Shown: positions 52,722-60,252, counted from the first letter of the stretch. The stretch: 64,000 nt of DNA from UBA6022 sp035704495 (GCA_035704495.1 DASSWW010000038.1:27387-91386); one strand, 5' to 3'. Program-made: numbers and translations. Notes: generated by a model not told the origin, from the letters alone.

Positions 52722-52749
52722 TTGCAGTGTACGATAACGAGGCTATAAT
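52722..52749 (+). promoter_or_regulatory. Promoter of the first Cys-signature gene
   Basis: TTGCAG (52722-52727), 16-nt spacer, TATAAT (52744-52749), then 9 nt to ATG. The 11 bases CTATGCTTGCA around the -35 recur at 53421. Confidence 0.65.
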
Positions 52750-52758
52750 AACGATACT

Positions 52759-53391
52759 ATGAACGAATCAAATCCCGGCAACAACTATGAGCAGCCACCC
52801 ATTAGCGCAGTGACTCGCTATTATGCTGATATTAATTATGCCGACGGTTCCTATGCGACGATAGTCATGGCTGTCGACAGCCTACTCGAGAGCCTTCCAT
52901 TCAAGTCTGATCTGCGCGTAGACTCGCTCGGTAGTGAATTCTTGCCTCTGGAGTGGAAGGTAGAATTAGAACCGCGGATTGCGACTGAAAGACTGTCGCT
53001 ATTGCCGCTGGCACACATCGGTCCGCAACTAGATAAATCGGATTGTCCGACTGCTGAAATAAAAAAATGGTACGACCATGCACTGACTGGCGTTCGCCGA
53101 CGGACAGGGGATAATCACGACAACTCCTGCCTAGAGAGCGGAAATGCGCAACATCTGATGTGTAAAAGTAGTACGATTTGCCCGCAACGTTTTATGGAAC
53201 GCTACGTTTCAGACGATTTGATGCACCCAGATTTCAGCGACGACCGCTATCAAACCGATCCGTCACGTATGTATACGATTACTTCAGATAAGTTAGAACT
53301 CGCTATTAAACACGGTATTATATTGAAAGAGTTCGGTGAAACGCTAAAAAAGTCATACGCAAACGAATGGCACAAACGTTTTCAGGCATAA
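52759..53391 (+). CDS. Unknown protein with C-x10-C-x5-C-P signature, paralog of the gene at 53462
   Basis: This 210-residue protein has a Trp-x-x-x-Ala-Leu segment followed exactly 20 residues after the Trp by the first Cys of C-L-x8-C-x5-C-P, then D-F-x4-Y-Q-T-D. The next gene has the same layout. The three Cys and nearby His could bind a metal ion, or form a disulfide; this is inference. There is no signal peptide. I do not recognise the family. A TATAAT box lies 9 nt before ATG without an SD. Confidence 0.72.
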   Translation: MNESNPGNNYEQPPISAVTRYYADINYADGSYATIVMAVDSLLESLPFKSDLRVDSLGSEFLPLEWKVELEPRIATERLSLLPLAHIGPQLDKSDCPTAEIKKWYDHALTGVRRRTGDNHDNSCLESGNAQHLMCKSSTICPQRFMERYVSDDLMHPDFSDDRYQTDPSRMYTITSDKLELAIKHGIILKEFGETLKKSYANEWHKRFQA

Positions 53392-53426
53392 TACAAGCAC
53401 CACCGTCGTTACCGTGATGTCTATGC

Positions 53427-53455
53427 TTGCAACATCGCTACAATAACGTTATACC
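53427..53455 (+). promoter_or_regulatory. Leaderless promoter of the second Cys-signature gene
   Basis: TTGCAA (53427-53432), 17-nt spacer, TATACC (53450-53455), then 6 nt and the ATG at 53462. The -35 region repeats CTATGCTTGCA from 52715-52726. Confidence 0.7.
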
Positions 53456-53461
53456 AGAAAT

Positions 53462-54115
53462 ATGACCGAACGATTTACCTATAGAAACAAGGAGCCGCTG
53501 CCACCAACAGCGCCGATTCGGACGCTAGATGAAGATTTGCGTGTTCTGAGCGATGAATGCGCACTTGTTATGGCATATCAACGTTATATCAAAGACGAGC
53601 TTGGTATATCTGAAGAAGAAGCAGATGCACTGTTTCTGTTATTACAAAGCGAAGGAACATTACCATCCAGCGAGGCTTTTGACTCGGATGAATTATTGAA
53701 TGGTATAAAAGAAGAATATCGCCTAGGTATTTTTAGCGGTATAGAGCCCCTGTATCGGAATATGCATACGTCTGAAGAGTACGAGGAATGGTTGCCGGCA
53801 GCACTCAACGTCGTGGTGCCAAAAGACGGTCGCCATCAGCCAGACGATTGCCTGCGGACAAACGGAATCATCCATGGGTGCTGCGAGATTGGAACGTGCC
53901 CGGTACACATTGTGATTGATAGCGCGAAAGAATCGCTAGAATCCTCTGATTTTACTTCGTATGAATACCAAACAGATAGTGAAAAGGCCTGCCGAGATAG
54001 TTTAACGCTACTTTCCGAGTTGGTTGATCGTCATTACATCCCTTTGTTTGAAGCAAATAGGCTAAAATATGGCTACATCAATACATACAACCAAACCTTT
54101 AGTAAATCCGAGTAA
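53462..54115 (+). CDS. Unknown protein with C-x10-C-x4-C-P signature, paralog of the gene at 52759
   Basis: This 217-residue protein has an acidic helical N-terminal half and, in the C-terminal half, W-x3-A-L with Cys 20 residues after the Trp, C-L-x8-C-C-x4-C-P, and D-F-x4-Y-Q-T-D. These match the preceding gene in order and nearly in spacing. No signal peptide or membrane segment is seen, and the function is unknown. It has its own leaderless promoter, whose -35 region is repeated from the first copy. This suggests that gene and promoter were duplicated together. Confidence 0.72.
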   Translation: MTERFTYRNKEPLPPTAPIRTLDEDLRVLSDECALVMAYQRYIKDELGISEEEADALFLLLQSEGTLPSSEAFDSDELLNGIKEEYRLGIFSGIEPLYRNMHTSEEYEEWLPAALNVVVPKDGRHQPDDCLRTNGIIHGCCEIGTCPVHIVIDSAKESLESSDFTSYEYQTDSEKACRDSLTLLSELVDRHYIPLFEANRLKYGYINTYNQTFSKSE

Positions 54116-54121
54116 TTACTC

Positions 54122-54150
54122 TTTACGAACACTTATAAACACTGTATAAT
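54122..54150 (+). promoter_or_regulatory. tuf promoter
   Basis: TTTACG (54122-54127), 17-nt spacer, TATAAT (54145-54150). It gives a 57-nt leader ending in the SD CAGGAGA. Confidence 0.75.
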
Positions 54151-54213
54151 CAACATCATACGTCGCGGAGTCTATATGGGCTGTGCGCGAAAATAATTAA
54201 TCAGGAGAACTAA

Positions 54214-55398
54214 ATGGCAGATTTTGATCGAACCAAACCTCACGTTAACGTTGGTACTATGGGTCACGTTGACCACGGTAAAACAACTTTGACCGCAGCG
54301 ATTACACACGTCCTTGCAAAGAAACTTCCAAGCGACACAAACAAAGCGCGCGCATACGCAGATATTGACAACGCACCAGAAGAGAAAGCTCGTGGTATCA
54401 CGATCGCTTCATCTCACCAGGAATACGAGTCAGAAGCTCGTCACTACGCACACGTCGACATGCCAGGTCACGCCGACTACGTTAAAAACATGATCACTGG
54501 TGCCGCTCAAATTGATGGTGCTATCCTAGTGGTTGCTGCAAACGACGGTCCACTGCCACAAACTCGTGAACACGTATTGCTTGCTCACCAGGTGAACGTT
54601 CCAAAAATCGTTGTTTTCCTAAACAAAATGGATCTTGCGGACGAAGAACTTGTTGAATTGGTTGAAATGGATGTTCGTGAATTGTTAACTAAAAACGGTT
54701 ACGACGGCGACAACGCACCAATCATCAAAGGCTCTGCAACAAAAGCTCTAGAAGGCGATGCAGCTAACGAAGAAGCAATCATGGAACTCGTCGCTGCACT
54801 CGATAGCTACGTCGAAGAACCACAGCGCGACCTAGACAAACCATTCCTGATGCCTATCGAAGACGTTTTCTCGATCAAAGGTCGTGGAACAGTTGCAACT
54901 GGTCGTATCGAACAAGGTATCGTTAAAATTAACGATCCAGTCGAAATCGTCGGTGTGAAAGCAACTCAGAACTCAGTTGTTACTGGTATCGAAGCTTTCA
55001 AAAAGAACCTAAACCAAGGTCAAGCAGGCGACAACGCTGGTATCTTGCTACGCGGTATTGAACGCGAACAAGTTGAACGCGGTCAAGTTTTGGCAAAACC
55101 AGGTTCAATCACTCCACACACAGAATTCGAAGCCGAAGTCTACATCCTTAAAAAAGATGAAGGCGGACGTCACACTCCATTCAGCAAGGGTTACAAACCT
55201 CAGTTCTACTTCCGCACCACTGACGTTACCGGTGAAGTTGAACTTCCAGCTGACAAAGAAATGGTTATGCCAGGTGACACGTTGACTTTCAAAGTCAAAC
55301 TACTTGCTCCAATCGCCATGGAACAAGGTCTAAACTTCGCCATTCGCGAAGGTGGCAAGACCGTTGGTGCTGGTGTCGTTACCAAAATCACCAAATAA
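54214..55398 (+). CDS. tuf: Elongation factor Tu
   Basis: This 394-residue GTPase has G1 G-H-V-D-H-G-K-T-T, switch I R-G-I-T-I, D-M-P-G-H (G3) at 82-86, N-K-M-D (G4) and complete domains II and III ending in V-T-K-I-T-K. It brings aminoacyl-tRNA to the ribosome. The G3 motif has Met83 where Cys is usual (D-C-P-G-H), and N-K-C-D is N-K-M-D, so both conserved Cys of the GTPase core are gone. It has its own promoter and terminator and is not joined to fusA or rpsJ. Confidence 0.97.
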   Translation: MADFDRTKPHVNVGTMGHVDHGKTTLTAAITHVLAKKLPSDTNKARAYADIDNAPEEKARGITIASSHQEYESEARHYAHVDMPGHADYVKNMITGAAQIDGAILVVAANDGPLPQTREHVLLAHQVNVPKIVVFLNKMDLADEELVELVEMDVRELLTKNGYDGDNAPIIKGSATKALEGDAANEEAIMELVAALDSYVEEPQRDLDKPFLMPIEDVFSIKGRGTVATGRIEQGIVKINDPVEIVGVKATQNSVVTGIEAFKKNLNQGQAGDNAGILLRGIEREQVERGQVLAKPGSITPHTEFEAEVYILKKDEGGRHTPFSKGYKPQFYFRTTDVTGEVELPADKEMVMPGDTLTFKVKLLAPIAMEQGLNFAIREGGKTVGAGVVTKITK

Positions 55399-55416
55399 TT
55401 AGTCTCCTAATTATCA

Positions 55417-55450
55417 AAAATACCTCCGAATTATATCGGAGGTATTTTTT
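55417..55450 (+). terminator. tuf terminator
   Basis: AAAATACCTCCGA (55417-55429) pairs with TCGGAGGTATTTT (55436-55448), then T-run. Confidence 0.92.
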
Positions 55451-55475
55451 GTATTGATTTATATAAAGAAAAACA

Positions 55476-55520
55476 CCCCATCATATCCGGAGTACTCAAT
55501 TGATGAGGTGTCTTCTTAAA
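55476..55520 (-). terminator. Terminator of the 55542 gene
   Basis: On the reverse strand ACACCTCATCA pairs with TGATGGGGTGT (one mismatch) and is followed by TTTTC. Its inner part, GGAGTACTCAATTG on the forward strand, faintly resembles the shared RNA element at 56027 and 57497. Confidence 0.6.
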
Positions 55521-55541
55521 CAGATATAGTGGGGTGGTTGA

Positions 55542-55904
55542 TCAAAGGCCTTTAATCGTGACGTACAGACGGCAACAATTGCTGTCATTGTTCATACTGA
55601 CGACCTTGCATCTGAATGCTAATGGCATGTCACCGGCACGATGAGCAATTTTTTGCTCGAACACGAGGGCGAGCCCAACAGGATTAATGCCGTCCATCGA
55701 AGCTTCTTTACACCACGGAACAGTAAACAGTACTGTTGGTTGATTTTTGCCAATAGCACGTTGAACGCCTCCACAAGGTAGTTTCAAACAAAAATCGTTC
55801 AACTGTACGTCAAACGTAATATTACTACACAGAGTGGTCATTACGAAGTTGTCGATATCAGCGTTGATGGTGCTGATACCGTTTGCGGCCACATGGCTAG
55901 TCAT
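55542..55904 (-). CDS. Small Cys-rich protein of unknown function
   Basis: This 120-residue protein has seven Cys (about residues 26, 38, 44, 65, 99, 109 and 110) and mainly beta-strand character, without signal peptide or membrane segment. It begins M-T-S-H-V-A-A-N-G-I. I do not recognise it. The SD AAAGGA lies 7 nt before ATG. It is the first of six small minus-strand genes inserted between tuf and rpsJ. Confidence 0.6.
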   Translation of the reverse strand: MTSHVAANGISTINADIDNFVMTTLCSNITFDVQLNDFCLKLPCGGVQRAIGKNQPTVLFTVPWCKEASMDGINPVGLALVFEQKIAHRAGDMPLAFRCKVVSMNNDSNCCRLYVTIKGL

Positions 55905-56026
55905 TTTAAGTCCTTTGAATGTATGTGTACGTCAAATTGGTACACATAGTACGAGCAAATAAAACAAGTGCTTATGTAAATAATACCATAAATACAACTA
56001 GTTGTAAATACACCATGATATGAAAG

Positions 56027-56082
56027 CACCCCGCCATGCCCAGAGGCACAGAGGAGTGCAGCTCAATAGGAATGTCGGGGTG
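56027..56082 (-). repeat. Shared 3-prime RNA element, copy 1
   Basis: CACCCCG (56027-56033) pairs with CGGGGTG (56076-56082). Inside are CCCAGAGG, a small GCAC/GTGC hairpin and TGCAGCTCAATAG. The same order recurs at 57497-57563 with base-pair-preserving changes in the inner hairpin. It lies 43 nt after the 56126 gene and on the reverse strand ends in CTTTC, so it may be its terminator. Confidence 0.7.
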
Positions 56083-56125
56083 AGTAGACGAGTGAAAAAT
56101 TACTGGGTATTTGCGTTGACCGACA

Positions 56126-56497
56126 CTACAGCATCAGGAAGTAGACCTGCTTTTGCTTTTCAGCATAGCCGTCAAACGCTACAACTCCCGGCCTAAAAAC
56201 CCGATCGCAGTGACTGTTCATCACGTTTCGCAAATCATTGCCCTCTGTAAACACGCCTTTCAAGCTGTCGGGCTTGCTGAGGTAATCTGCGACAGCAGAC
56301 GAAACGTCAACGGCAATAACGGTAGAGATGTCAGCTTCTAGTTGCAACTTTGCGTCTAGGCAACTAACCGCTTCTTCGGCTAACTGATGGAGTGCCACTA
56401 GCTGGTTGGGCGAGGCGTCTACGGCTGTAGCCGTATCTATTTCAATCCCTTCTGCCGGCGCGTTGGTGCGATCAATGTCAAATTTACTGCTATGCAC
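56126..56497 (-). CDS. Small acidic protein of unknown function
   Basis: This 123-residue protein is mostly helical, Ala- and Val-rich, with Cys at about 45 and 96, and ends in a hydrophobic V-Y-F-L-M-L. There is no signal peptide. I do not recognise it. The start is a GTG at 56497 with AAAGGAG 5 nt upstream; the upstream extension begins with a TTG overlapping the previous gene's stop. It follows the 56533 gene after 35 nt and is the second gene of that pair. Confidence 0.55.
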   Translation of the reverse strand: MHSSKFDIDRTNAPAEGIEIDTATAVDASPNQLVALHQLAEEAVSCLDAKLQLEADISTVIAVDVSSAVADYLSKPDSLKGVFTEGNDLRNVMNSHCDRVFRPGVVAFDGYAEKQKQVYFLML

Positions 56498-56532
56498 GAT
56501 AACTCCTTTGTTGCTATTGAAACCGGTCAGGT

Positions 56533-56814
56533 TCAATTTTTGTATGCGACGTCAGCGACGCATAGGTATTCATTACCGAGTGTTTTGGTCATAGTAACCG
56601 AAACGGTATCGGCTGAAAGTGTTTCTTTCAGGTTTTCTGCGACAGTATCACAGAAATCTTTTAACACGATCACGCGGTCACGACGCACTGTGTCTCGACT
56701 AACAGTAGTCGAAGCCGTACTATCGCGACCGATAGTTTTCTGAAGTTTCGGTAGTAACATATTGGCAACATGGGTTGCACCGGTGCAGCGCACGTCACAT
56801 GATGTTGTATCCAA
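56533..56814 (-). CDS. Small protein of unknown function, possible relative of the 57035 product
   Basis: This 93-residue protein starts with TTG, with GAGGAG 5 nt upstream. It has two early Cys (about 6 and 10), a basic stretch R-R-D-R-V-I-V-L-K-D, a helix and a final beta hairpin T-V-S-V-T-M-T-K-x-L-x-N-E-Y-L-C-V-A-D-V-A. The C-terminal half aligns by eye with the 57035 product (R-W-R-L-L-L-V-R-D and V-S-L-T-L-S). It lies just upstream of the 56126 gene on the reverse strand. Confidence 0.55.
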   Translation of the reverse strand: MDTTSCDVRCTGATHVANMLLPKLQKTIGRDSTASTTVSRDTVRRDRVIVLKDFCDTVAENLKETLSADTVSVTMTKTLGNEYLCVADVAYKN

Positions 56815-56977
56815 TTTTTCTCCTCATCGAATTGTCTTTCTGGCAAATGCCAGAAATGAACTAATTGCCAGATATTATGTAAAGATAGGTGGTAATTCAT
56901 TATATTTTATACCAAAAATAGGTTCGTATGTCAATAAATCACCATCAAACCAGTGAAACACGTTCACGTTTTTGTAA

Positions 56978-57017
56978 GTGAGGACATTGGAGCGAGCAGA
57001 AGCTCCGTTGTCCTCAC
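56978..57017 (-). terminator. Terminator of the 57035 gene
   Basis: GTGAGGACA (56978-56986) pairs with TGTCCTCAC (57009-57017), with GGAGC/GCTCC inside. On the reverse strand TTACAAAAAC follows, so the T-run is poor. Confidence 0.6.
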
Positions 57018-57034
57018 TCGTTACGAACGGATAG

Positions 57035-57391
57035 TTATTTTCGATATGTGGCCGTTATGGTCATAGCCGTATGCTTTGTCGGGCCGCTTAATGTCAGTGA
57101 CACGGGTTCTTTACCCAGAATACGCTGCATGTTAACACGAACGTCGCGCACCAACAACAACCTCCAACGCTTATGTGTTGTATCTGCCAGCGAATGATCA
57201 AAGCTGTACGCTCCTTTGGCAGGGCGTACAAAATCCAAAGTTGTCTGATCGACCTGTAGATTATCTAGCAGGCCGGCAACAACAAACCGCACGAGACCAT
57301 CTCCAATTTTCATTACTCTTTCATCTGTTAACCATGCCGGGCCAGATTCATTAGTCTGTCGATGCGCATCAAAATCGATAATTTTCGCCAT
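57035..57391 (-). CDS. Small protein of unknown function
   Basis: This 118-residue protein opens with M-A-K-I-I-D-F-D-A-H-R and a W-L-T-D-E-R helix, continues with a hydrophobic helix (V-R-F-V-V-A-G-L-L-D-N-L) and ends in a beta hairpin (P-V-S-L-T-L-x8-T-A-M-T-I-T-A-T-Y). It has no Cys. I do not recognise it. The ATG at 57391 has GGAG 6 nt upstream. Its end resembles the 56533 product. Confidence 0.55.
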   Translation of the reverse strand: MAKIIDFDAHRQTNESGPAWLTDERVMKIGDGLVRFVVAGLLDNLQVDQTTLDFVRPAKGAYSFDHSLADTTHKRWRLLLVRDVRVNMQRILGKEPVSLTLSGPTKHTAMTITATYRK

Positions 57392-57496
57392 TTCTTGCTC
57401 CAATGTCCGAATTGTTATTGGCGGTATCGCCACTTTATACAAATCACATCAATACTTGAAGTGATTATAAACACACTATACCATATAAAAAGCAAA

Positions 57497-57563
57497 CACC
57501 CCGCCTGTGACACCCAGAGGCGCCCAAGGTAGGGTGCTGCTCGATAGATGCAAAAACGGGGTT
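57497..57563 (-). repeat. Shared 3-prime RNA element, copy 2
   Basis: CACCCCG (57497-57503) pairs with CGGGGT (57557-57562). Inside are CCCAGAGG, a GCGCCC/GGGTGC hairpin and TGCTGCTCGATAG. Compared with copy 1 the inner stem has changed sequence but keeps pairing. On the reverse strand TTTGCTTTT follows. The element touches the stop codon of the 57562 gene. Confidence 0.7.
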
Positions 57564-57801
57564 AGGTGATGACGAGGAAATGGTGTTTGGATTCGAGCGA
57601 TCGCAGGTGGCGAATCTTTTTCTCCTTCGATGCTTGAATCATCAGCACCATATTCACCTCGTTGACAGTAAAACAATCGTAATCGATCTGGTATTCGATT
57701 TCTACGACGCAGCCTGGTTTGGCATAATCGGCGTAATCGGCGGCCTTTGAAACGATTTCTTCGGCGATTTCTTTGCAGGTTTGCTGTTTGGTCGGTGTCA
57801 T
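57562..57801 (-). CDS. Small protein of unknown function
   Basis: This 79-residue protein has a helical first half (about 1-30) and a strand-rich second half with Cys at about 8, 30 and 43. No signal peptide is seen, and I do not recognise it. AGAAGG is 8 nt before the ATG at 57801 and only 2 nt before the one at 57807; the first fits better. It follows the 57814 gene by 12 nt, so the two probably form one operon. Confidence 0.55.
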   Translation of the reverse strand: MTPTKQQTCKEIAEEIVSKAADYADYAKPGCVVEIEYQIDYDCFTVNEVNMVLMIQASKEKKIRHLRSLESKHHFLVIT

Positions 57802-57813
57802 AATCATAGCCTT

Positions 57814-58257
57814 CTATCGGTGTGTGCCAGTTTTGTATTTGTCGTACTTGTCTATGAACTGAACACGAAACGTATGTTCTGTTGCATCCCAGACAAGTCG
57901 GAAATAGTGCTTAACAGTAACAGTTTTACGAAAAAAGTTTTTCCGTTTTTCGTGCCGAAACCACTCTTCAGATTCAATATAAGCAATAATCTGCTCCAAA
58001 TCGCTGCCAGAGAATTGCCGCATCGCTCTCCTGACCGGTAATAAAAACCCATCAGGTGTATCGTTTACATATAGACGCGTCGAAGCGTAAATCGAAATCC
58101 TTGAAGCAACATTAGATGCTGCCGCGTTGTCAATTCGCGCTAACTTTGCAAGCGAGTCCCGTAGACCCGGCGTGCTCAATATAAAAGCTGGCGGATTTAC
58201 ATCCCGTAACATCTGATTGACCTTTTTGCGAGCCTCTTGATCACTCATATTGGACAC
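57814..58257 (-). CDS. Protein of unknown function
   Basis: This 147-residue protein is helical in its first two thirds, with a basic segment R-H-E-K-R-K-N-F-F-R-K and a final aromatic strand pair (H-Y-F-R-L-V-W-D-A, F-R-V-Q-F-I-D-K-Y-D-K-Y). It contains no Cys. I do not recognise it. A reverse-strand promoter TTGACA-17 nt-CATGAT starts transcription downstream of the ATG at 58314, so I chose the GTG at 58257 with CAGGAG 6 nt upstream. It is divergent from rpsJ. Confidence 0.55.
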   Translation of the reverse strand: MSNMSDQEARKKVNQMLRDVNPPAFILSTPGLRDSLAKLARIDNAAASNVASRISIYASTRLYVNDTPDGFLLPVRRAMRQFSGSDLEQIIAYIESEEWFRHEKRKNFFRKTVTVKHYFRLVWDATEHTFRVQFIDKYDKYKTGTHR

Positions 58258-58334
58258 GGTCATCTCCTGTCGGTAGGTACAAACTAACTCATTAGTTATA
58301 TGTATATCATGCATAATATAGTTAATTATGTCAA

Positions 58335-58363
58335 TTTACAAAGGGCAGGCTATCTGCTACACT
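58335..58363 (+). promoter_or_regulatory. rpsJ promoter
   Basis: TTTACA (58335-58340), 17-nt spacer, TACACT (58358-58363). A leader of about 93 nt follows with a short CGAG/CTCG hairpin and the SD AAAAGGAG. Confidence 0.65.
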
Positions 58364-58462
58364 ACCAAGGTATTATTAAATTTATATCGAGAACTCGGCC
58401 AGACTGAACAAAGCAGATTCGAGCAGAGGTTACGGTATAGCACATAAAAGGAGTCTTATCTG

Positions 58463-58783
58463 ATGGCAGATAAACAAGAAGGCCTGCGTATTCGCATTCG
58501 CCTAAAGGCCTATGACCACAAGGTTATTGACCAATCAGCAAAACAAATTATCGACACGGCAATCCGTACCGGTGCCAGCATCGCAGGGCCAGTGCCACTG
58601 CCAACTCGTCGCAGCACGTTTACGGTCGTTAAATCACCACATGTTTACAAAACCGGTGGTGAAGCGTTTGAAATGCGCGTTCACAAACGTCTGATCGACA
58701 TTACTAACGCAACGCCAAAGACAATCGACAGTTTGCAAAACCTCAGCCTTCCAGCTGGTGTTGATGCCGAAATTCGTATGTAA
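58463..58783 (+). CDS. rpsJ: Small-subunit ribosomal protein uS10
   Basis: This 106-residue protein has the S10 patterns I-R-I-R-L-K-A-Y-D-H-K-V-I-D, G-P-V-P-L-P-T-R and V-x-x-S-P-H-V-x-K-x-G-G-E-A-F-E-M-R-x-H-K-R-L-I-D-I. It sits in the 30S head and, as NusE, takes part in antitermination with NusB. It normally heads the S10 operon; here it has its own promoter and terminator and is 2 kb from rplC. Confidence 0.97.
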   Translation: MADKQEGLRIRIRLKAYDHKVIDQSAKQIIDTAIRTGASIAGPVPLPTRRSTFTVVKSPHVYKTGGEAFEMRVHKRLIDITNATPKTIDSLQNLSLPAGVDAEIRM

Positions 58784-58800
58784 TTGTCGCCACTTAGCAA

Positions 58801-58831
58801 CAAAAACACCTCGCCTGGCGAGGTGTTTTTG
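58801..58831. terminator. rpsJ terminator
   Basis: CAAAAACACCTCGC (58801-58814), a 3-nt loop and its exact complement (58818-58831). It is symmetrical enough to serve the minus-strand gene at 58847 as well. Confidence 0.93.
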
Positions 58832-58846
58832 ATTGATTACCGAATA

Positions 58847-59173
58847 CTATTCAGCTTTTTCGGCTTTGGCTGCAGGCTGAAAATTATTATCAGTATAAGC
58901 AGAATTCAACTCTACTTGATCATACAGTTTTTGAATCTGCATGTTCAATGTCATAACCCACAAGCCAAGCGCCAAGATAAGGCCACCCAGAATGATCCAA
59001 TAGAGGGTTTGTGTCGTAAACCTGTAGGTAAAGAACGGAACGGTTTCTTCTGAGCGTCGGAATGAGCGGACAGATGCTACCTTTGCTTTCTTTGTGCCTG
59101 CTTTTTTAGGGGCCTTATGGGCCGCAGTTGATTTTACCGATTTAACTGGTGACTTCTTTTTTGTTGCTGCCAT
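58847..59173 (-). CDS. Small membrane protein with a Lys/Ala-rich tail
   Basis: This 108-residue protein has a basic Lys/Ala/Ser/Thr-rich N-terminus (about 1-45), reminiscent of histone-like tails, one membrane segment (about 57-77) and a short outside end. The tail would face the cytoplasm and could bind nucleic acid or acidic lipids; this is inference. AGGGG lies 5 nt before ATG. It is divergent from the 59226 gene. Confidence 0.65.
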   Translation of the reverse strand: MAATKKKSPVKSVKSTAAHKAPKKAGTKKAKVASVRSFRRSEETVPFFTYRFTTQTLYWIILGGLILALGLWVMTLNMQIQKLYDQVELNSAYTDNNFQPAAKAEKAE

Positions 59174-59225
59174 AAATTCCCCTATAATTAAACGTTACCA
59201 GTATTATGACTTATTTTACCCACCG

Positions 59226-59609
59226 ATGCAATATCTAATTGTACTTATGGTTTTTGCTTTGGTATACTACCTTGTAATGACACGCGAAAAACAAAAACGA
59301 CCCCGCACGTATGCACGCAACCGTGCCGCAGTTATTAGTCGACGTGGTTACGAAAAAGTTTTCGAATCTGACAGCACATACCTCTTAAAACTTGTTGCAT
59401 TTGTACTGCTTGGAACGTTATGGCTACGGTTCGCAGAGCCGGTGTTCTGGCTAGGAGTACCGCTGACCGGTATACCAATTGGCTTATTTATCGGTTTACT
59501 ACTGGTCAGACAGTTTGAAAAATATCAACTTGATCGCAAGATTTGGTACGCGATTTTAATTGTCGTCACTATTATTTGCTACTTCGTGCCTGCCGGTATT
59601 GTTATCTAG
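59226..59609 (+). CDS. Small multi-pass membrane protein of unknown function
   Basis: This 127-residue protein has an N-terminal membrane segment (about 3-17), a basic cytoplasmic loop (E-K-Q-K-R-P-R-T-Y-A-R-N-R), then three hydrophobic segments (about 55-72, 76-92 and 103-125). I do not recognise it. The ATG at 59226 was chosen because the longer frame from 59094 overlaps the divergent gene; no SD is visible. Confidence 0.6.
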   Translation: MQYLIVLMVFALVYYLVMTREKQKRPRTYARNRAAVISRRGYEKVFESDSTYLLKLVAFVLLGTLWLRFAEPVFWLGVPLTGIPIGLFIGLLLVRQFEKYQLDRKIWYAILIVVTIICYFVPAGIVI

Positions 59610-59614
59610 AAATT

Positions 59615-59642
59615 AAAATGCCCCGACTTGCCGAGGCATTTT
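59615..59642. terminator. Bidirectional terminator
   Basis: AAAATGCC (59615-59622) pairs with GGCATTTT (59635-59642), between the convergent 59226 and 59656 genes. Confidence 0.8.
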
Positions 59643-59655
59643 AACTACCTAACGG

Positions 59656-60063
59656 TCAAGACGGGGCTCCTCCACGGAAATCGTCCAGAATTGCATCGCA
59701 TGTCGTTGGCACACCTTGCGTCAGATGACCACGAATGGGATATGTTTCGTGCATATCGTAATATGTCAGTACTACTGTTGGATTGCGTGGATTTTTAGTT
59801 AATGTGACGTGTAACAGAAACATACTAAAGAATTCGCTATGTGCATTCAATACGTCTGGCACAGTCAGCACTGGAAACTGGCGATCAAATAATGATTCGA
59901 AATGCGCCTCTATCCATTGTCGAAGGTCGGCGGTGATGTAACGCGTATCCACGTTCCAGCCACCTAGGTTGTCGATATAGATATATATTGGATCATGATC
60001 ACTAAACATGACCTTAAAACGATTGTCTGTTGGAAACTTCCTGTTGAAGGGCATTATTGTCAC
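59656..60063 (-). CDS. Protein of unknown function
   Basis: This 135-residue protein is mixed alpha/beta with several aromatic residues (P-I-Y-I-Y-I-D-N-L-G-G-W-N, F-F-S-M-F-L-L-H-V-T-L) and no Cys until about 123. No signal peptide is seen, and I do not recognise it. The start is a GTG at 60063 with AGGA 5 nt upstream. It lies on the reverse strand between rpsJ and rplC. Confidence 0.6.
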   Translation of the reverse strand: MTIMPFNRKFPTDNRFKVMFSDHDPIYIYIDNLGGWNVDTRYITADLRQWIEAHFESLFDRQFPVLTVPDVLNAHSEFFSMFLLHVTLTKNPRNPTVVLTYYDMHETYPIRGHLTQGVPTTCDAILDDFRGGAPS

Positions 60064-60145
60064 ATCCGTCCTGATAGATATCGGAGACTAATAATTACAT
60101 GTATTATAACCTAAAAATATGGTTGTGTAAATACTTTCAAATTAA

Positions 60146-60227
60146 TATAAAAAGCCCGCACATTCCGGGCTCTAGCTGGCGGACTAACTGTAAAATGGTC
60201 AGTCCGCCAGCGAGCGGTAAGTGCGGG
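60146..60227 (-). terminator. Large branched 3-prime structure after the 60253 gene
   Basis: CCCGCAC (60155-60161) pairs with GTGCGGG (60221-60227). Inside, GCTGGCGGACTAAC (60175-60188) pairs with GTCAGTCCGCCAGC (60198-60211) with one mismatch. On the reverse strand GCCCG-GAATGTG-CGGGC plus TTTTT is an alternative, simple terminator that competes with the outer stem. Confidence 0.7.
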
Positions 60228-60252
60228 TTGTATTATGTAATGACGCCTATTC

